NCBI RefSeq assembly: GCF_003610895.1
Contig: NZ_MCAS01000039.1
Span: forward strand, 1 to 64,000
From: Paraburkholderia fungorum
GTDB taxonomy: Bacteria > Pseudomonadota > Gammaproteobacteria > Burkholderiales > Burkholderiaceae
Length of the DNA stretch: 64,000 nt
Direction: 5' to 3'
Shown here: one piece after another, positions 28,130 to 36,430 of the stretch
Numbering within the stretch: position 1 is the stretch's first letter
Layout: the number at the start of each line of letters is the position of its first letter
Program-made: the position numbers and the translations under genes
Notes under the pieces: generated by a model
Databases searched by the model: none
Seen by the model: the letters and a program-made list of their open reading frames with translations, nothing else
Told to the model about the DNA's origin: nothing

Positions 28130-28636
28130 CTATTTCCGCCCCATCAGCGTATCCATTGTTTCGCCACGCACCACGATTTCCGTGCGCCGGTTCAGCGCGC
28201 GCCCTTCAGCCGTATCGTTAGTCGCGACGGGGTTGGTATATGCGTAGCCCTTTGTGCGGATGCGCTCGATCGCCACGCCACGTGCCACGAGCGCGTAACC
28301 CACCGCGGTGGCGCGCGCTTCGGAAAGCTGCTGGTTGTACTCGAGCGTGCCGACGTTGTCGGTGTACCCCTCGACCAGCACCGGCTTCTTGCTGCGCTTG
28401 AGCAGAACGGCAGAACGATTGATGACCGCTGCCGCATCGCCGCGCACCTCGGATTTGCCGAACTCGAACAGCGCCGCTTCGGGCAGTTTGACGGAGACAC
28501 CGTTAGCGACCGGCGCCACTTCGATGCCGACGGCCTTGTTCAGCGATGTTTCGGTATCGCGGTTCAGCGGGGCTGCGCAACCCGCCATCAGCACGACAGA
28601 CATTGCGCATACGCTTGCGCCCAGGAATGTTCTCAT
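28130..28636 (-). CDS. OmpA-family outer-membrane lipoprotein
   Basis: A 168-residue lipoprotein. The signal peptide ends in the lipobox LMAGC. The C-terminal domain is a peptidoglycan-binding OmpA fold: VEGYTDNVGTLEYNQ, LSEARATAV, and NRRTEIVV with the Asp and Arg that bind diaminopimelate. The N-terminal mature part is short, so this is the Pal/YiaD-like lipoprotein type and not a porin. AAGGAG lies about 11 bases upstream of the ATG. It would anchor the outer membrane to the cell wall. Confidence 0.9.
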   Translation of the reverse strand: MRTFLGASVCAMSVVLMAGCAAPLNRDTETSLNKAVGIEVAPVANGVSVKLPEAALFEFGKSEVRGDAAAVINRSAVLLKRSKKPVLVEGYTDNVGTLEYNQQLSEARATAVGYALVARGVAIERIRTKGYAYTNPVATNDTAEGRALNRRTEIVVRGETMDTLMGRK

Positions 28637-28866
28637 GTTTCTTTTTGCTCCTTCAATATCCGATCACGTGGCCCGCCCTTCGATCGCGGGCGGGCCGTCG
28701 ACTTGGTAAAGCACGAAGGTTGTATCGCGCGTCGCGGGACCAGGAGAATCGGAACTGTCTGAAATCAATACGCTGATTGAGGCGGTTAAACCTGCCATGG
28801 CGTTCAACTGACGTTCCCGACGCAACGGCAGCTGAGGAGCTCGCGATCCTCTGACAACCGCGCCGT

Positions 28867-28872
28867 TATAAT
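28867..28872 (+). promoter_or_regulatory. Consensus -10 (TATAAT) immediately before ubiC
   Basis: A perfect TATAAT ends eight bases before the ubiC ATG, which would put transcription start at or next to the start codon. No ribosome site lies between. The -35 is poor. Confidence 0.5.
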
Positions 28873-28880
28873 CCGACACC

Positions 28881-29627
28881 ATGCCTATCCGTTTCGATGC
28901 CGCCGACGCCCACTGGCGCGTCACGCCCTTACCCGGTTTGAGCGCCGCCCAGAAAGACTGGTTGACCCGCGGCGGCTCATTGACCGCGCATCTGCGCGCG
29001 CTCGGCGCCGTTGCCGTGCGTGTGACACGCGAAGCCGTCGCGCTGCCCTGGGCCGACGAACACGCCGCGCTTGGCCTTGCGCCACGCGCGCCGGTATGGG
29101 TTCGCGAGGTGGTTTTGTCGGTGGACGGCGTGCCGTTTGTGGCGGCGCATAGTGTCGCGCCACTCGCGGCGAGCGTCGGCGTATGGCAGGCCACGCGCCG
29201 GCTGCGCACCCGGCCGCTTGCCGAGTTGCTCTACAGCGACAGCAGTGTCGCGCGTTCGTCGCTGGTGAGCCGCAGCTTGACTGCGCGCCATCCGCTGTAT
29301 CGGCTGGCCGCGCGCGAAATCGACGACACACCGCCGCACGCGCTGGTTGCGCGCCGCTCGGTGTTCGAGCGTCACGGTGCGCCGCTGATGGTGACCGAAT
29401 GCATGCTGCCCGCGCTCTGGGCGCATCTGGCGAATCTCGTAAGTGCGGCGCACCCGTTGTCCGCGCACGCGCCGCAGCGTTCTCATGTGCGTGAACATGG
29501 CCGTTCGCTCGAACATACGGCGTCGCGCGCCCACGGTGCGCCGCGCGCGGAGCAAGAACACCTTGCCGAACGGAGCGCGGGTGAATCCGGGCGTGCGCCG
29601 GCTTTCGACAATAAGGTGAACCGCTGA
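28881..29627 (+). CDS. ubiC: Chorismate--pyruvate lyase UbiC with C-terminal extension
   Basis: A 248-residue cytoplasmic enzyme converting chorismate to 4-hydroxybenzoate and pyruvate, the first step of ubiquinone synthesis. The core matches UbiC: WLTRGGSLTAHLR, an active-site Arg in VREVVL, PLAELLYSDSSVARSSL, and the catalytic Glu in TECMLPALW. About 65 residues after that point form a His/Ala/Glu/Arg-rich tail absent from the about 165-residue E. coli enzyme. The stop shares a base with the next gene (TGATG). No ubiA lies in the window. Confidence 0.9.
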   Translation: MPIRFDAADAHWRVTPLPGLSAAQKDWLTRGGSLTAHLRALGAVAVRVTREAVALPWADEHAALGLAPRAPVWVREVVLSVDGVPFVAAHSVAPLAASVGVWQATRRLRTRPLAELLYSDSSVARSSLVSRSLTARHPLYRLAAREIDDTPPHALVARRSVFERHGAPLMVTECMLPALWAHLANLVSAAHPLSAHAPQRSHVREHGRSLEHTASRAHGAPRAEQEHLAERSAGESGRAPAFDNKVNR

Positions 29628-30100
29628 TGCTGCGCGGCTTTCCTCCCGTCGTTGCAGCGGACACACATACGCTGATTCTCGGCAGCTTCCCCGGTGAGGC
29701 GTCGCTCGCGGCGACGCAGTATTACGCGCATCCGCGCAATCAGTTCTGGCGTTTGCTCGGCACGCTGCTCGACGAACCGCTTCCCGAGCTCGCCTATGAA
29801 GAGCGGTTGCCGCGTTTGTTATCGCACGGCATCGGCGTGTGGGACGTGCTCGCCGCATGTGAGCGCGAAGGCAGTCTCGACGCGGCGATCCGCAATGCCA
29901 GCCCCAACGATTTCGCTTCACTGCGAGCCCACGCGCCGAAGCTTGCCAAAGTCTGCTTCAACGGCAAGACGGCGGGCCGCTTTGCACCGGTGATCGGCGA
30001 AGCCGGCTATGCCACCCTCGTATTGCCTTCGTCGAGTCCGGCGAATGCTATGCTTTCCTTCGACCAAAAATTGCGTCTCTGGCGCGACATCCTTACATGA
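29627..30100 (+). CDS. DNA-deoxyinosine glycosylase (UDG superfamily, family 6 type)
   Basis: A 157-residue base-excision repair enzyme. The motif LILGSFPGEASL with YYAHPRNQFW corresponds to motif 1 of the hypoxanthine-DNA glycosylase group of the uracil-DNA glycosylase superfamily, and LPSSSPAN is motif 2. In characterised members it removes hypoxanthine arising from adenine deamination. Length fits (about 160). Its start overlaps the ubiC stop by one base, and its stop overlaps the next gene (ATGA), so it is the middle of a translationally coupled trio. Confidence 0.82.
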   Translation: MLRGFPPVVAADTHTLILGSFPGEASLAATQYYAHPRNQFWRLLGTLLDEPLPELAYEERLPRLLSHGIGVWDVLAACEREGSLDAAIRNASPNDFASLRAHAPKLAKVCFNGKTAGRFAPVIGEAGYATLVLPSSSPANAMLSFDQKLRLWRDILT

Positions 30101-31020
30101 CGAAATTGATCAAGCGCGCCTCGGCTGAAGCACGTGCTTTCCGCAACAAAGACGCTGACGCCGGCGACCATACGCTGAACAAACAGAAAGCCGTGCGCAG
30201 TAAAAAGCGCGCGCTGCACGACGACGACCTGCACGACGCGCCGCAAATCGAAGCGCCGCGCAAGCCGCGTTTCGCACCGGTCACGTTCTCGGAAGAGGGC
30301 GGTGTGCGCTTCCTGCACTTCGGCACGGAATGGGTGCAAGGCGCAATGCGTCTGCGCAAGCCGGATCACATCGAACTCGAATATGCGCAGCAGATGATGG
30401 CCTGGCTGCTGTTCATCGAAACACCTAAGCGGATCGTTCAGCTCGGTCTTGGCGCCGCCGCGCTGACCAAGTTCGCACATCGCTTCCTGAAACGCGCGAA
30501 GGTCGAAGCGGTCGAGGTGAACCCGGCGGTGGTCGTGGCCGCGCGCACGATGTTCGAGCTGCCGCACGACGACGCACGTCTCACCGTGCATGAAATGGAC
30601 GCATGGGACTTCGTCAACGACCGCGCCAACCACGGCACGATCGGCGCGCTGCAAATCGACGTCTACGATGCGACCGCGCGTGGCCCGGTGCTCGACAGCG
30701 TCGGCTTCTATCGTGCGGTGCGCGCGTGTCTGACCGAAGCAGGCATGGTGACGGTCAACCTGTTCGGCGATCATCCGAGCTTCGTGCGCAACATGAAGCG
30801 TCTGAACGAAGCGTTCGACGGCCGCGTAGTCGCGCTGCCGGAAGTGCATGACGGCAACCGCATCGCGCTGGCCTTCTCGGGCCCGGCGCTCGACGTGCCG
30901 TTTGCGGCGCTGCAGGCGCGCGCGAAGCTGATCGAAGCGGAACTCGGCCTGCCGGCGCGCAAGTGGATCAAGGGTCTGCAGGAATCGACCGGACAGAACG
31001 GCAGCGCGTTCTCGATCTGA
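30097..31020 (+). CDS. Spermidine-synthase-like (aminopropyltransferase fold) protein
   Basis: A 307-residue cytoplasmic protein with a Rossmann methyltransferase-like fold typical of polyamine synthases. The N-terminal about 65 residues are highly charged and probably disordered. The nucleotide loop is VQLGLGAAALTKF where true SpeE proteins have GGGDG, and the acidic strand is EAVEVNPAVV. The second catalytic region reads IDVYDATARGP, comparable to SpeE DSTDPxGP. Because the first catalytic Asp is missing, polyamine synthesis is doubtful. It overlaps the glycosylase gene by four bases. Confidence 0.75.
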   Translation: MTKLIKRASAEARAFRNKDADAGDHTLNKQKAVRSKKRALHDDDLHDAPQIEAPRKPRFAPVTFSEEGGVRFLHFGTEWVQGAMRLRKPDHIELEYAQQMMAWLLFIETPKRIVQLGLGAAALTKFAHRFLKRAKVEAVEVNPAVVVAARTMFELPHDDARLTVHEMDAWDFVNDRANHGTIGALQIDVYDATARGPVLDSVGFYRAVRACLTEAGMVTVNLFGDHPSFVRNMKRLNEAFDGRVVALPEVHDGNRIALAFSGPALDVPFAALQARAKLIEAELGLPARKWIKGLQESTGQNGSAFSI

Positions 31021-31276
31021 CGTGGGAATGACGCAGGAGTGACGTGGGAGTCGGGCGGGCCGGTTGAGGCCGGTTCGCCCCGTCACCTCTGCTAAACCGC
31101 CGCCCCGCGCGCCGCAGCGGCACATTCGCGCCTCGGGTCGCCCCTGCTTGACCGGACGTTCTCGCCTCCTATACTCTTTCGAAGCTTTCGGGGTACCCGT
31201 GGCCTACCTGCGACGGGGGATCCACCACCCGTCCACACACGGGCCAACATTTCAATAATAGGGAAGAGGAGACGTC

Positions 31277-31525
31277 ATGGCTCACGACGCCGACGCGAAC
31301 AAGGCCAGCAAGCACTGGCTCTGGTTGCTGCTGTTGCCCTGGATCGCGATGATCTGGGTGCCGTCATACAACAAGGTCGAACCTCAGCTGTTCGATTTTC
31401 CGTTCTTCTACTGGTATCAGCTCCTCTGGGTGCTAATCAGCGCGATCATCACGGCGCTCGTGTACTTCAAGACCAAGACCCGCTCAGGCGGCAACCCGGG
31501 CAGCTCGCAAGGGGGCGCACAATAA
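31277..31525 (+). CDS. DUF3311 small membrane protein
   Basis: An 82-residue inner-membrane protein with two spans (LWLLLLPWIAMIWVPSYN and FYWYQLLWVLISAIITALVYF), the DUF3311 pattern. Such proteins are encoded directly before sodium:solute symporters of the MctP type and are thought to be accessory subunits. Its stop overlaps the symporter start by one base. AAGAGGAGA precedes the ATG. Confidence 0.9.
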   Translation: MAHDADANKASKHWLWLLLLPWIAMIWVPSYNKVEPQLFDFPFFYWYQLLWVLISAIITALVYFKTKTRSGGNPGSSQGGAQ

Positions 31526-33075
31526 TGAACGCCACCGCAACTTTCGTCTTCGTCCTGTTTTTCATCGGCGTCACCATTCTCGGTTTTATCGCGGCCCACT
31601 GGCGCAAGGGCGACCTGGCCCATCTGGAAGAGTGGGGCCTCGGCGGCCGGCGCTTCGGCACCATCGTCACGTGGTTCCTGCTGGGCGGCGACCTGTACAC
31701 CGCCTACACCTTCATCGCCGTGCCGGCGCTGGTGTTCGGTGCGGGCGCAACCGGTTTCTTCGCGCTGCCGTACACGATCCTGATCTATCCGTTCGCGTTT
31801 GTCGTGTTCCCGAAACTGTGGAGCATCGCCAAGCGTCAGGGCTATGTGACCTCGGCCGACTTCGTCTCGGCGCGCTATGGCAGCCGTATGCTGGCGCTGG
31901 CGATCGCCGTGACCGGCATTGTCGCGACGATGCCGTACATCGCGCTGCAACTGGTCGGTATCGAAGTGGTGATCGGCGCGCTGGGTTTCGACACCAAGGG
32001 CTTCGTCGGCGATCTGCCGCTGATCATCGCCTTCGCGATCCTCGCGGCTTACACGTACACCTCGGGCCTGCGCGCGCCGGCCATGATCGCGGTCGTCAAG
32101 GACGTGCTGATCTATATCGTGATCTTTGCCGCGATCATCGTGATTCCGCCGCAGCTGGGCGGCTTCGGCCATATCTTCAGCGTGGTGCCGCCTGCCAAGC
32201 TGCTGCTGAAGGCGCCGGACGTGTCGAGCCTGAACGGCTACAGCGCGTACGCGACGCTGGCAGTGGGTTCGGCGCTCGCGCTGTTCCTGTATCCGCACTC
32301 GATTACCGCGGTGCTGTCGTCGAAGTCGGGTAACACGATCCGCCGCAACATGGCCATGCTGCCGGCTTACTCGCTGGTGCTCGGCCTGCTCGCGCTGCTG
32401 GGCTTCATGGCGCTGGCTTCGGGCGTGAAGGACATGCCGGAATTCGCGCCGTACTTCAAGGCCTTCGGCCCGAACTTCGCGGTGCCGGCGCTGTTCCTGC
32501 ATTTCTTCCCGTCGTGGTTCGTCGGCGTGGCGTTCGCGGCGATCGGCATCGGCGCGCTGGTCCCGGCGGCGATCATGTCGATTGCGGCCGCGAACCTGTA
32601 CACGCGCAACATCCACAAGGAGTTCGTGAACCGCAACATGTCGCATGAGCAGGAGACCAACGTCGCGAAGCTGGTGTCGCTGATCGTCAAGGTCGGTGCG
32701 GTCGCGTTCATTCTCGGCCTGCCGCTCACGTATGCGATCCAGCTGCAACTGCTGGGCGGCATCTGGATCATCCAGACGCTGCCGGCGATCGTGCTGGGTC
32801 TCTACACGCGCGTGCTCGACTACCGCGGCCTCCTGATCGGCTGGGCGGTCGGCATCGCCACCGGCACATGGATGGCGATTTCGCTGAAGCTGGCGGGCTC
32901 GATCTTCACGATCCATCTGTTCGGCATGGCGATTCCGGGCTACGCGGCGGTGTGGTCGCTGATCGTCAACCTGGTGGTGTCGGTGGTGGTGAGCCTGCTG
33001 GTGCGGATGTTCGGCATGCAGCGCGCCGAGGACCGTACCCGTCCGGAAGACTATCTGGACGCGGTCGAAGGCTAA
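31525..33075 (+). CDS. mctP: Sodium:solute symporter, MctP-like monocarboxylate permease
   Basis: A 516-residue inner-membrane carrier of the SSS family with about thirteen spans. It shows EEWGLGGRRFGTIVTWFLLGGDLYTAYTF near the N-terminus (split in this family around a short loop) and a long central 'PHSITAVLSSKSGNTIRRN' segment. Rhizobial MctP with a DUF3311 neighbour imports lactate, pyruvate and alanine, so monocarboxylate uptake is the likely role. A good terminator follows. Confidence 0.85.
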   Translation: MNATATFVFVLFFIGVTILGFIAAHWRKGDLAHLEEWGLGGRRFGTIVTWFLLGGDLYTAYTFIAVPALVFGAGATGFFALPYTILIYPFAFVVFPKLWSIAKRQGYVTSADFVSARYGSRMLALAIAVTGIVATMPYIALQLVGIEVVIGALGFDTKGFVGDLPLIIAFAILAAYTYTSGLRAPAMIAVVKDVLIYIVIFAAIIVIPPQLGGFGHIFSVVPPAKLLLKAPDVSSLNGYSAYATLAVGSALALFLYPHSITAVLSSKSGNTIRRNMAMLPAYSLVLGLLALLGFMALASGVKDMPEFAPYFKAFGPNFAVPALFLHFFPSWFVGVAFAAIGIGALVPAAIMSIAAANLYTRNIHKEFVNRNMSHEQETNVAKLVSLIVKVGAVAFILGLPLTYAIQLQLLGGIWIIQTLPAIVLGLYTRVLDYRGLLIGWAVGIATGTWMAISLKLAGSIFTIHLFGMAIPGYAAVWSLIVNLVVSVVVSLLVRMFGMQRAEDRTRPEDYLDAVEG

Positions 33076-33099
33076 GCTGGCCGTTCCACCCGCCTGAAA

Positions 33100-33137
33100 A
33101 AGCAACGCCCGCAGACAAAAGTTTGCGGGCGTTTGTG
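33100..33137 (+). terminator. Terminator after the symporter gene
   Basis: Ten-base stem AACGCCCGCA / TGCGGGCGTT (33104-33113, 33124-33133) with a ten-base loop, followed by TTGTGTTT. Confidence 0.75.
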
Positions 33138-33199
33138 TTTCCGGGGCACTCCAGGGCAGGATAGCGGAACCGTCCTTCAAAGCGTTCGTCGCGCGAGCC

Positions 33200-34324
33200 A
33201 TGGCTTCTGCCGATTCCCCCCGCGTGATTGCCCGCCGCTCGGCCATTAGCCGCATGGTGCGCGCGATCACGTCGCCGTACTACCGCTATCGCCACGCGAA
33301 GATGCTGCATAGCCTGCGCGTCGGCGTCGCCATGCTGGTGTCGATTCTCGCGACCACCGGTATCGACATTCCTCACGGTATCTGGTCGTCGGTGACCCTG
33401 CTGGTGGTCATCGGCGGCTTGCAGCATCACGGCAATATCCGCAAGAAGGCCGCCGACCGGGCGGCGGGGACCTTGCTCGGCGCGGTGATCGGGCTTGCGC
33501 TGATCCTGCTGCAGAACCTGACCGGCTCGCTGCCGCTCACCTATGTCCTGATGTCGATCGTCGCGGCGATCTGCGCCTGGTTCGCAATCGGGTCGTCGGG
33601 ATATATCGGCCTGTTGACGGCGATCACGATGTGTATCGTCGCGGGGCATGGCGACAATCTGATCGACGTCGGCCTATGGCGCACGCTGAACGTGCTGATC
33701 GGCATTGTGATCGCGCTGGCGTTTTCGTTCGCGTTGCCGTTGCACGCGACTTATTCATGGCGCTATGGAATTGCGGCGAATCTGCGCGACTGTGCGCGGA
33801 TCTACACCCGTTTGCTGGAAGGCGAAACGATCAGCGAGGAAGAACAGGTCAAACGCTTCCTCGCGATCAACAAGCGGCTGGTTCAGTTGCGCTCGCTGAT
33901 GCCTTCGGTGGCGAAAGAGATCGACGTGCCGCAGGCGAGGCTCGAGGAGATCCAGCGCCTGCACCGCTCGGTGCTCAGCTCGCTGGAATTGCTGGCGACC
34001 GGCCCGCTGATGCGCGCGGATGCCGTGGCGCGCGCCGCGTATGCGCGGCAGTGCGGTGTCGAGGTGCACGCCGTGCGTGGCATGCTGCTGGCGATGTCGC
34101 GCGGCCTGCGCTTTGGCCGCGCGACGCATTTCGGCATACCCGCCGCGTCACCGCTCACCGAGGCGTGCAGCGGGGTGGCGCTCGACCTGCCGCCCGACTT
34201 GCAGGGGCCGTATTGGCTCGGACAGCGGCTTGCCGAACAGGTGGACCGCTTGCGCGCTTTGCTGCTGGAGACCGAACCGAACTGGAACATCGAACGGCAT
34301 TCGCGCAGTTTGCTGAAGGTCTAG
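33200..34324 (+). CDS. FUSC-family inner-membrane protein
   Basis: A 374-residue protein with six predicted spans in the first half (for example VGVAMLVSILATTGIDIPHG and AGTLLGAVIGLALILL), then a cytoplasmic helical half. It has the fusaric acid resistance/aromatic acid exporter signature WSSVTLLVVIGGLQHHGNIRKKAADRAAGTLLG (given here in pieces of one conserved run). Related AaeB/FusC proteins export aromatic acids with a membrane-fusion partner; no partner is adjacent. Substrate unknown. Confidence 0.82.
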   Translation: MASADSPRVIARRSAISRMVRAITSPYYRYRHAKMLHSLRVGVAMLVSILATTGIDIPHGIWSSVTLLVVIGGLQHHGNIRKKAADRAAGTLLGAVIGLALILLQNLTGSLPLTYVLMSIVAAICAWFAIGSSGYIGLLTAITMCIVAGHGDNLIDVGLWRTLNVLIGIVIALAFSFALPLHATYSWRYGIAANLRDCARIYTRLLEGETISEEEQVKRFLAINKRLVQLRSLMPSVAKEIDVPQARLEEIQRLHRSVLSSLELLATGPLMRADAVARAAYARQCGVEVHAVRGMLLAMSRGLRFGRATHFGIPAASPLTEACSGVALDLPPDLQGPYWLGQRLAEQVDRLRALLLETEPNWNIERHSRSLLKV

Positions 34325-34412
34325 GGCGGAACGCTCACGCTAACGGGCGCCCCTGGTCGACCGTCCGCCCGCCGCGGTTGCGGCAGCCGGACCGGTCGCG
34401 TACCGCAGGTTC

Positions 34413-34829
34413 TTACTCTTCCGGCACCGTCACCATCCAGCCGAGACCGAAGCGGTCTACCACCATCCCGAATCCTTTGCTCCAGAAGGTGGCCTGAAAC
34501 GGCAGATTGACCTGTCCGCCGTCGGCAAGCGCATTGAAGTATTTTTCTGCCGACGCGGCGTCGTCGGCCGTCAGCGACAGGCTGAACCCGTTCATCGCGC
34601 CCGCGGCGGGGTCGCAGTGGCCGTCGGATGCCATCCAGACCGTCGAGCCGAGCTTGACGGCCGCATGCATGATCTTGTCCTCGATACCGGGGCGTATCTG
34701 CGCCTGCGAATCGGGCGGCGCGTCCTTGTAGCGCATCTGGAATGTGACTTCGGCGCCGAGTTTCTCGGTGTAATACTTCAGCGCTTCTTCACAGCGGCCG
34801 TTGAAAAATACGTAAGGCTGAACGTACAT
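34413..34829 (-). CDS. VOC-family PhnB/3-demethylubiquinone-methyltransferase-like protein
   Basis: A 138-residue glyoxalase-fold protein of the PhnB-like group, marked by 'MYVQPYVFFNGRCEEALKYY', then KIMHAAVKLG and a C-terminal FGMVVDRFGLGWMV. Members are annotated variously, and most have no proven reaction. A GGGAGA ribosome site lies shortly before the ATG. Stand-alone gene between FUSC and transaldolase. Confidence 0.85.
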   Translation of the reverse strand: MYVQPYVFFNGRCEEALKYYTEKLGAEVTFQMRYKDAPPDSQAQIRPGIEDKIMHAAVKLGSTVWMASDGHCDPAAGAMNGFSLSLTADDAASAEKYFNALADGGQVNLPFQATFWSKGFGMVVDRFGLGWMVTVPEE

Positions 34830-35028
34830 GATCGTCTCCCGGAATAGAGGTCAGCGGCGCCGCATTCCTTCGGCAAACGGCAGCGACGGAGCGGGCGTGC
34901 AGACGATTGTAGTCGTCCGTTGGGGCAGCAATTGTGACTTTATTGCGTAAGGGAAAAGCGTAAGGCGCGCATGGCGGGCCGTGGCGCGGGGCGTGCTTTG
35001 GCCACGCGCCGCGCCGCAGTAAACGGCG

Positions 35029-35060
35029 CACGGCCCTGAACCGCAAGGCGCAGGGCCGTG
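35029..35060 (-). terminator. Hairpin downstream of transaldolase
   Basis: Ten-base arms CACGGCCCTG / CAGGGCCGTG with a 12-base loop, about 70 bases after the tal stop. Only a weak T-run follows on the minus strand (CGCCGTTTACT), so termination may be inefficient. Confidence 0.45.
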
Positions 35061-35128
35061 TACTCGACCTCACACGCGGTCACATGCGCGACCGCGTACC
35101 TGGGCGACGAAACCGACGAAGACGAAGC

Positions 35129-36082
35129 TTAGCGCAGCGCTTCGATCAGCTTTTCCAGCTTGACGGCGTCTGCCGCGAAGGCGCGGATGCCTTCAGCGAG
35201 CTTTTCGGTCGCCATGGCTTCGTCGTTGACGAGGAAGCGGAACGACGACTCGTCGACCGGCACGCGCTCGATCTCCGTACCCGAGGCGAGTTCAGGCGAC
35301 AGCTTGCGCTCGACCTTTTCGGTGCTGTCCTGCAGCTTTTGCAGCAGGTCCGGGCTGATGGTCAGCAGATCGCAGCCGGCCAGTTCCAGAATCTGGCCCG
35401 TGGTGCGGAAGCTTGCGCCCATCACCTCGGTCTTGTAGCCGAACTTCTTGTAGTACGCGTAAATACGGCGCACCGATTTGACGCCCGGGTCGTTGGCGCC
35501 GCCGTCTTTGGCTTCGTCCCACGCGCTGCCGGCGTTCTTCTTGTACCAGTCGTAGATGCGGCCGACGAACGGCGAGATCAGCTGCGCGCCCGCTTCGGCA
35601 CAGGCGGCGGCCTGCGCGAGCGAGAACAGCAGCGTCATGTTGCAGTGGATGCCTTCCTTTTGCAGCACTTCCGCCGCGCGGACGCCTTCCCACGTGGAAG
35701 CCAGCTTGATCAGCACGCGTTCGCGGCCGATACCGTGGTCTTTGTACAGGGCGATCAACTCACGGCCCTTGGCGATCGATGCTTCGGTATCGAACGACAG
35801 GCGCGCATCCACTTCGGTCGACACCCGGCCCGGGATGATCTTGAGGATTTCGGTGCCGAACGCGATCAGCAGTTGATCGATGATCGCGCCGACCGGTTTC
35901 GACGCGTGCGCTTTCACGGTCTTTTCGAGCAGCGGCTTGTAGTCGTCTTTCTGGACGGCTTTCAGAATCAGCGACGGATTGGTGGTCGCGTCCTGCGGCT
36001 TGTACTGCGCAAGCTGCTGGAAGTCGCCGGTATCGGCCACGACAGTGGTGTATTGCTTGAGTTGGTCGAGTGCGGTTGTCAT
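35129..36082 (-). CDS. tal: Transaldolase
   Basis: A 317-residue cytoplasmic enzyme of the non-oxidative pentose phosphate pathway that transfers dihydroxyacetone units between sugar phosphates. The Schiff-base lysine is Lys126 in RVLIKLASTWEG. TTNPSLILKA near residue 33 and the ISPFVGRIYDWYKK segment define the TalB type. Length equals E. coli TalB (317). The next gene upstream on this strand is benE. No transketolase lies in the window. Confidence 0.96.
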   Translation of the reverse strand: MTTALDQLKQYTTVVADTGDFQQLAQYKPQDATTNPSLILKAVQKDDYKPLLEKTVKAHASKPVGAIIDQLLIAFGTEILKIIPGRVSTEVDARLSFDTEASIAKGRELIALYKDHGIGRERVLIKLASTWEGVRAAEVLQKEGIHCNMTLLFSLAQAAACAEAGAQLISPFVGRIYDWYKKNAGSAWDEAKDGGANDPGVKSVRRIYAYYKKFGYKTEVMGASFRTTGQILELAGCDLLTISPDLLQKLQDSTEKVERKLSPELASGTEIERVPVDESSFRFLVNDEAMATEKLAEGIRAFAADAVKLEKLIEALR

Positions 36083-36430
36083 GTTCGAGCCTTCATGGCG
36101 CGCGTGCGCCGTGGTTCAGGAGAAATGAGGTCGCCACCGGACGGAACAGACCAGACAGTTCCGGCGGCCGCGGGTCACGCTGCAGCGTTCGCCCGTCATG
36201 TTGCCGGAAAACGCTGCCGGATACTTCTATTCTATGGCGGATCGTCTGATGCAGTATTGACACTTGGCGGCGCCGATCCGTTCACAGGGATTTCGCGGGC
36301 GGCGAATTTGCCCTGGATCGGCTTCCGGCACCACCTTGGGCTTTGTATGCGCCGCCGGCCTCCGGGGCCCTTTGCTGGCCTGGCACCAGATTGCAGCGGC
36401 GAATTTTCGCCTGCGATCTTGGCCAACGAT
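36083..36430. other. tal upstream region
   Basis: About 350 bases between benE and tal, probably the tal promoter region. An AGGAGAAAT-like ribosome site is not evident next to the tal ATG. A TTGACA lies on the plus strand near 36257, but it points away from tal and toward no gene. The 64-codon frame here looks spurious. Confidence 0.4.
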
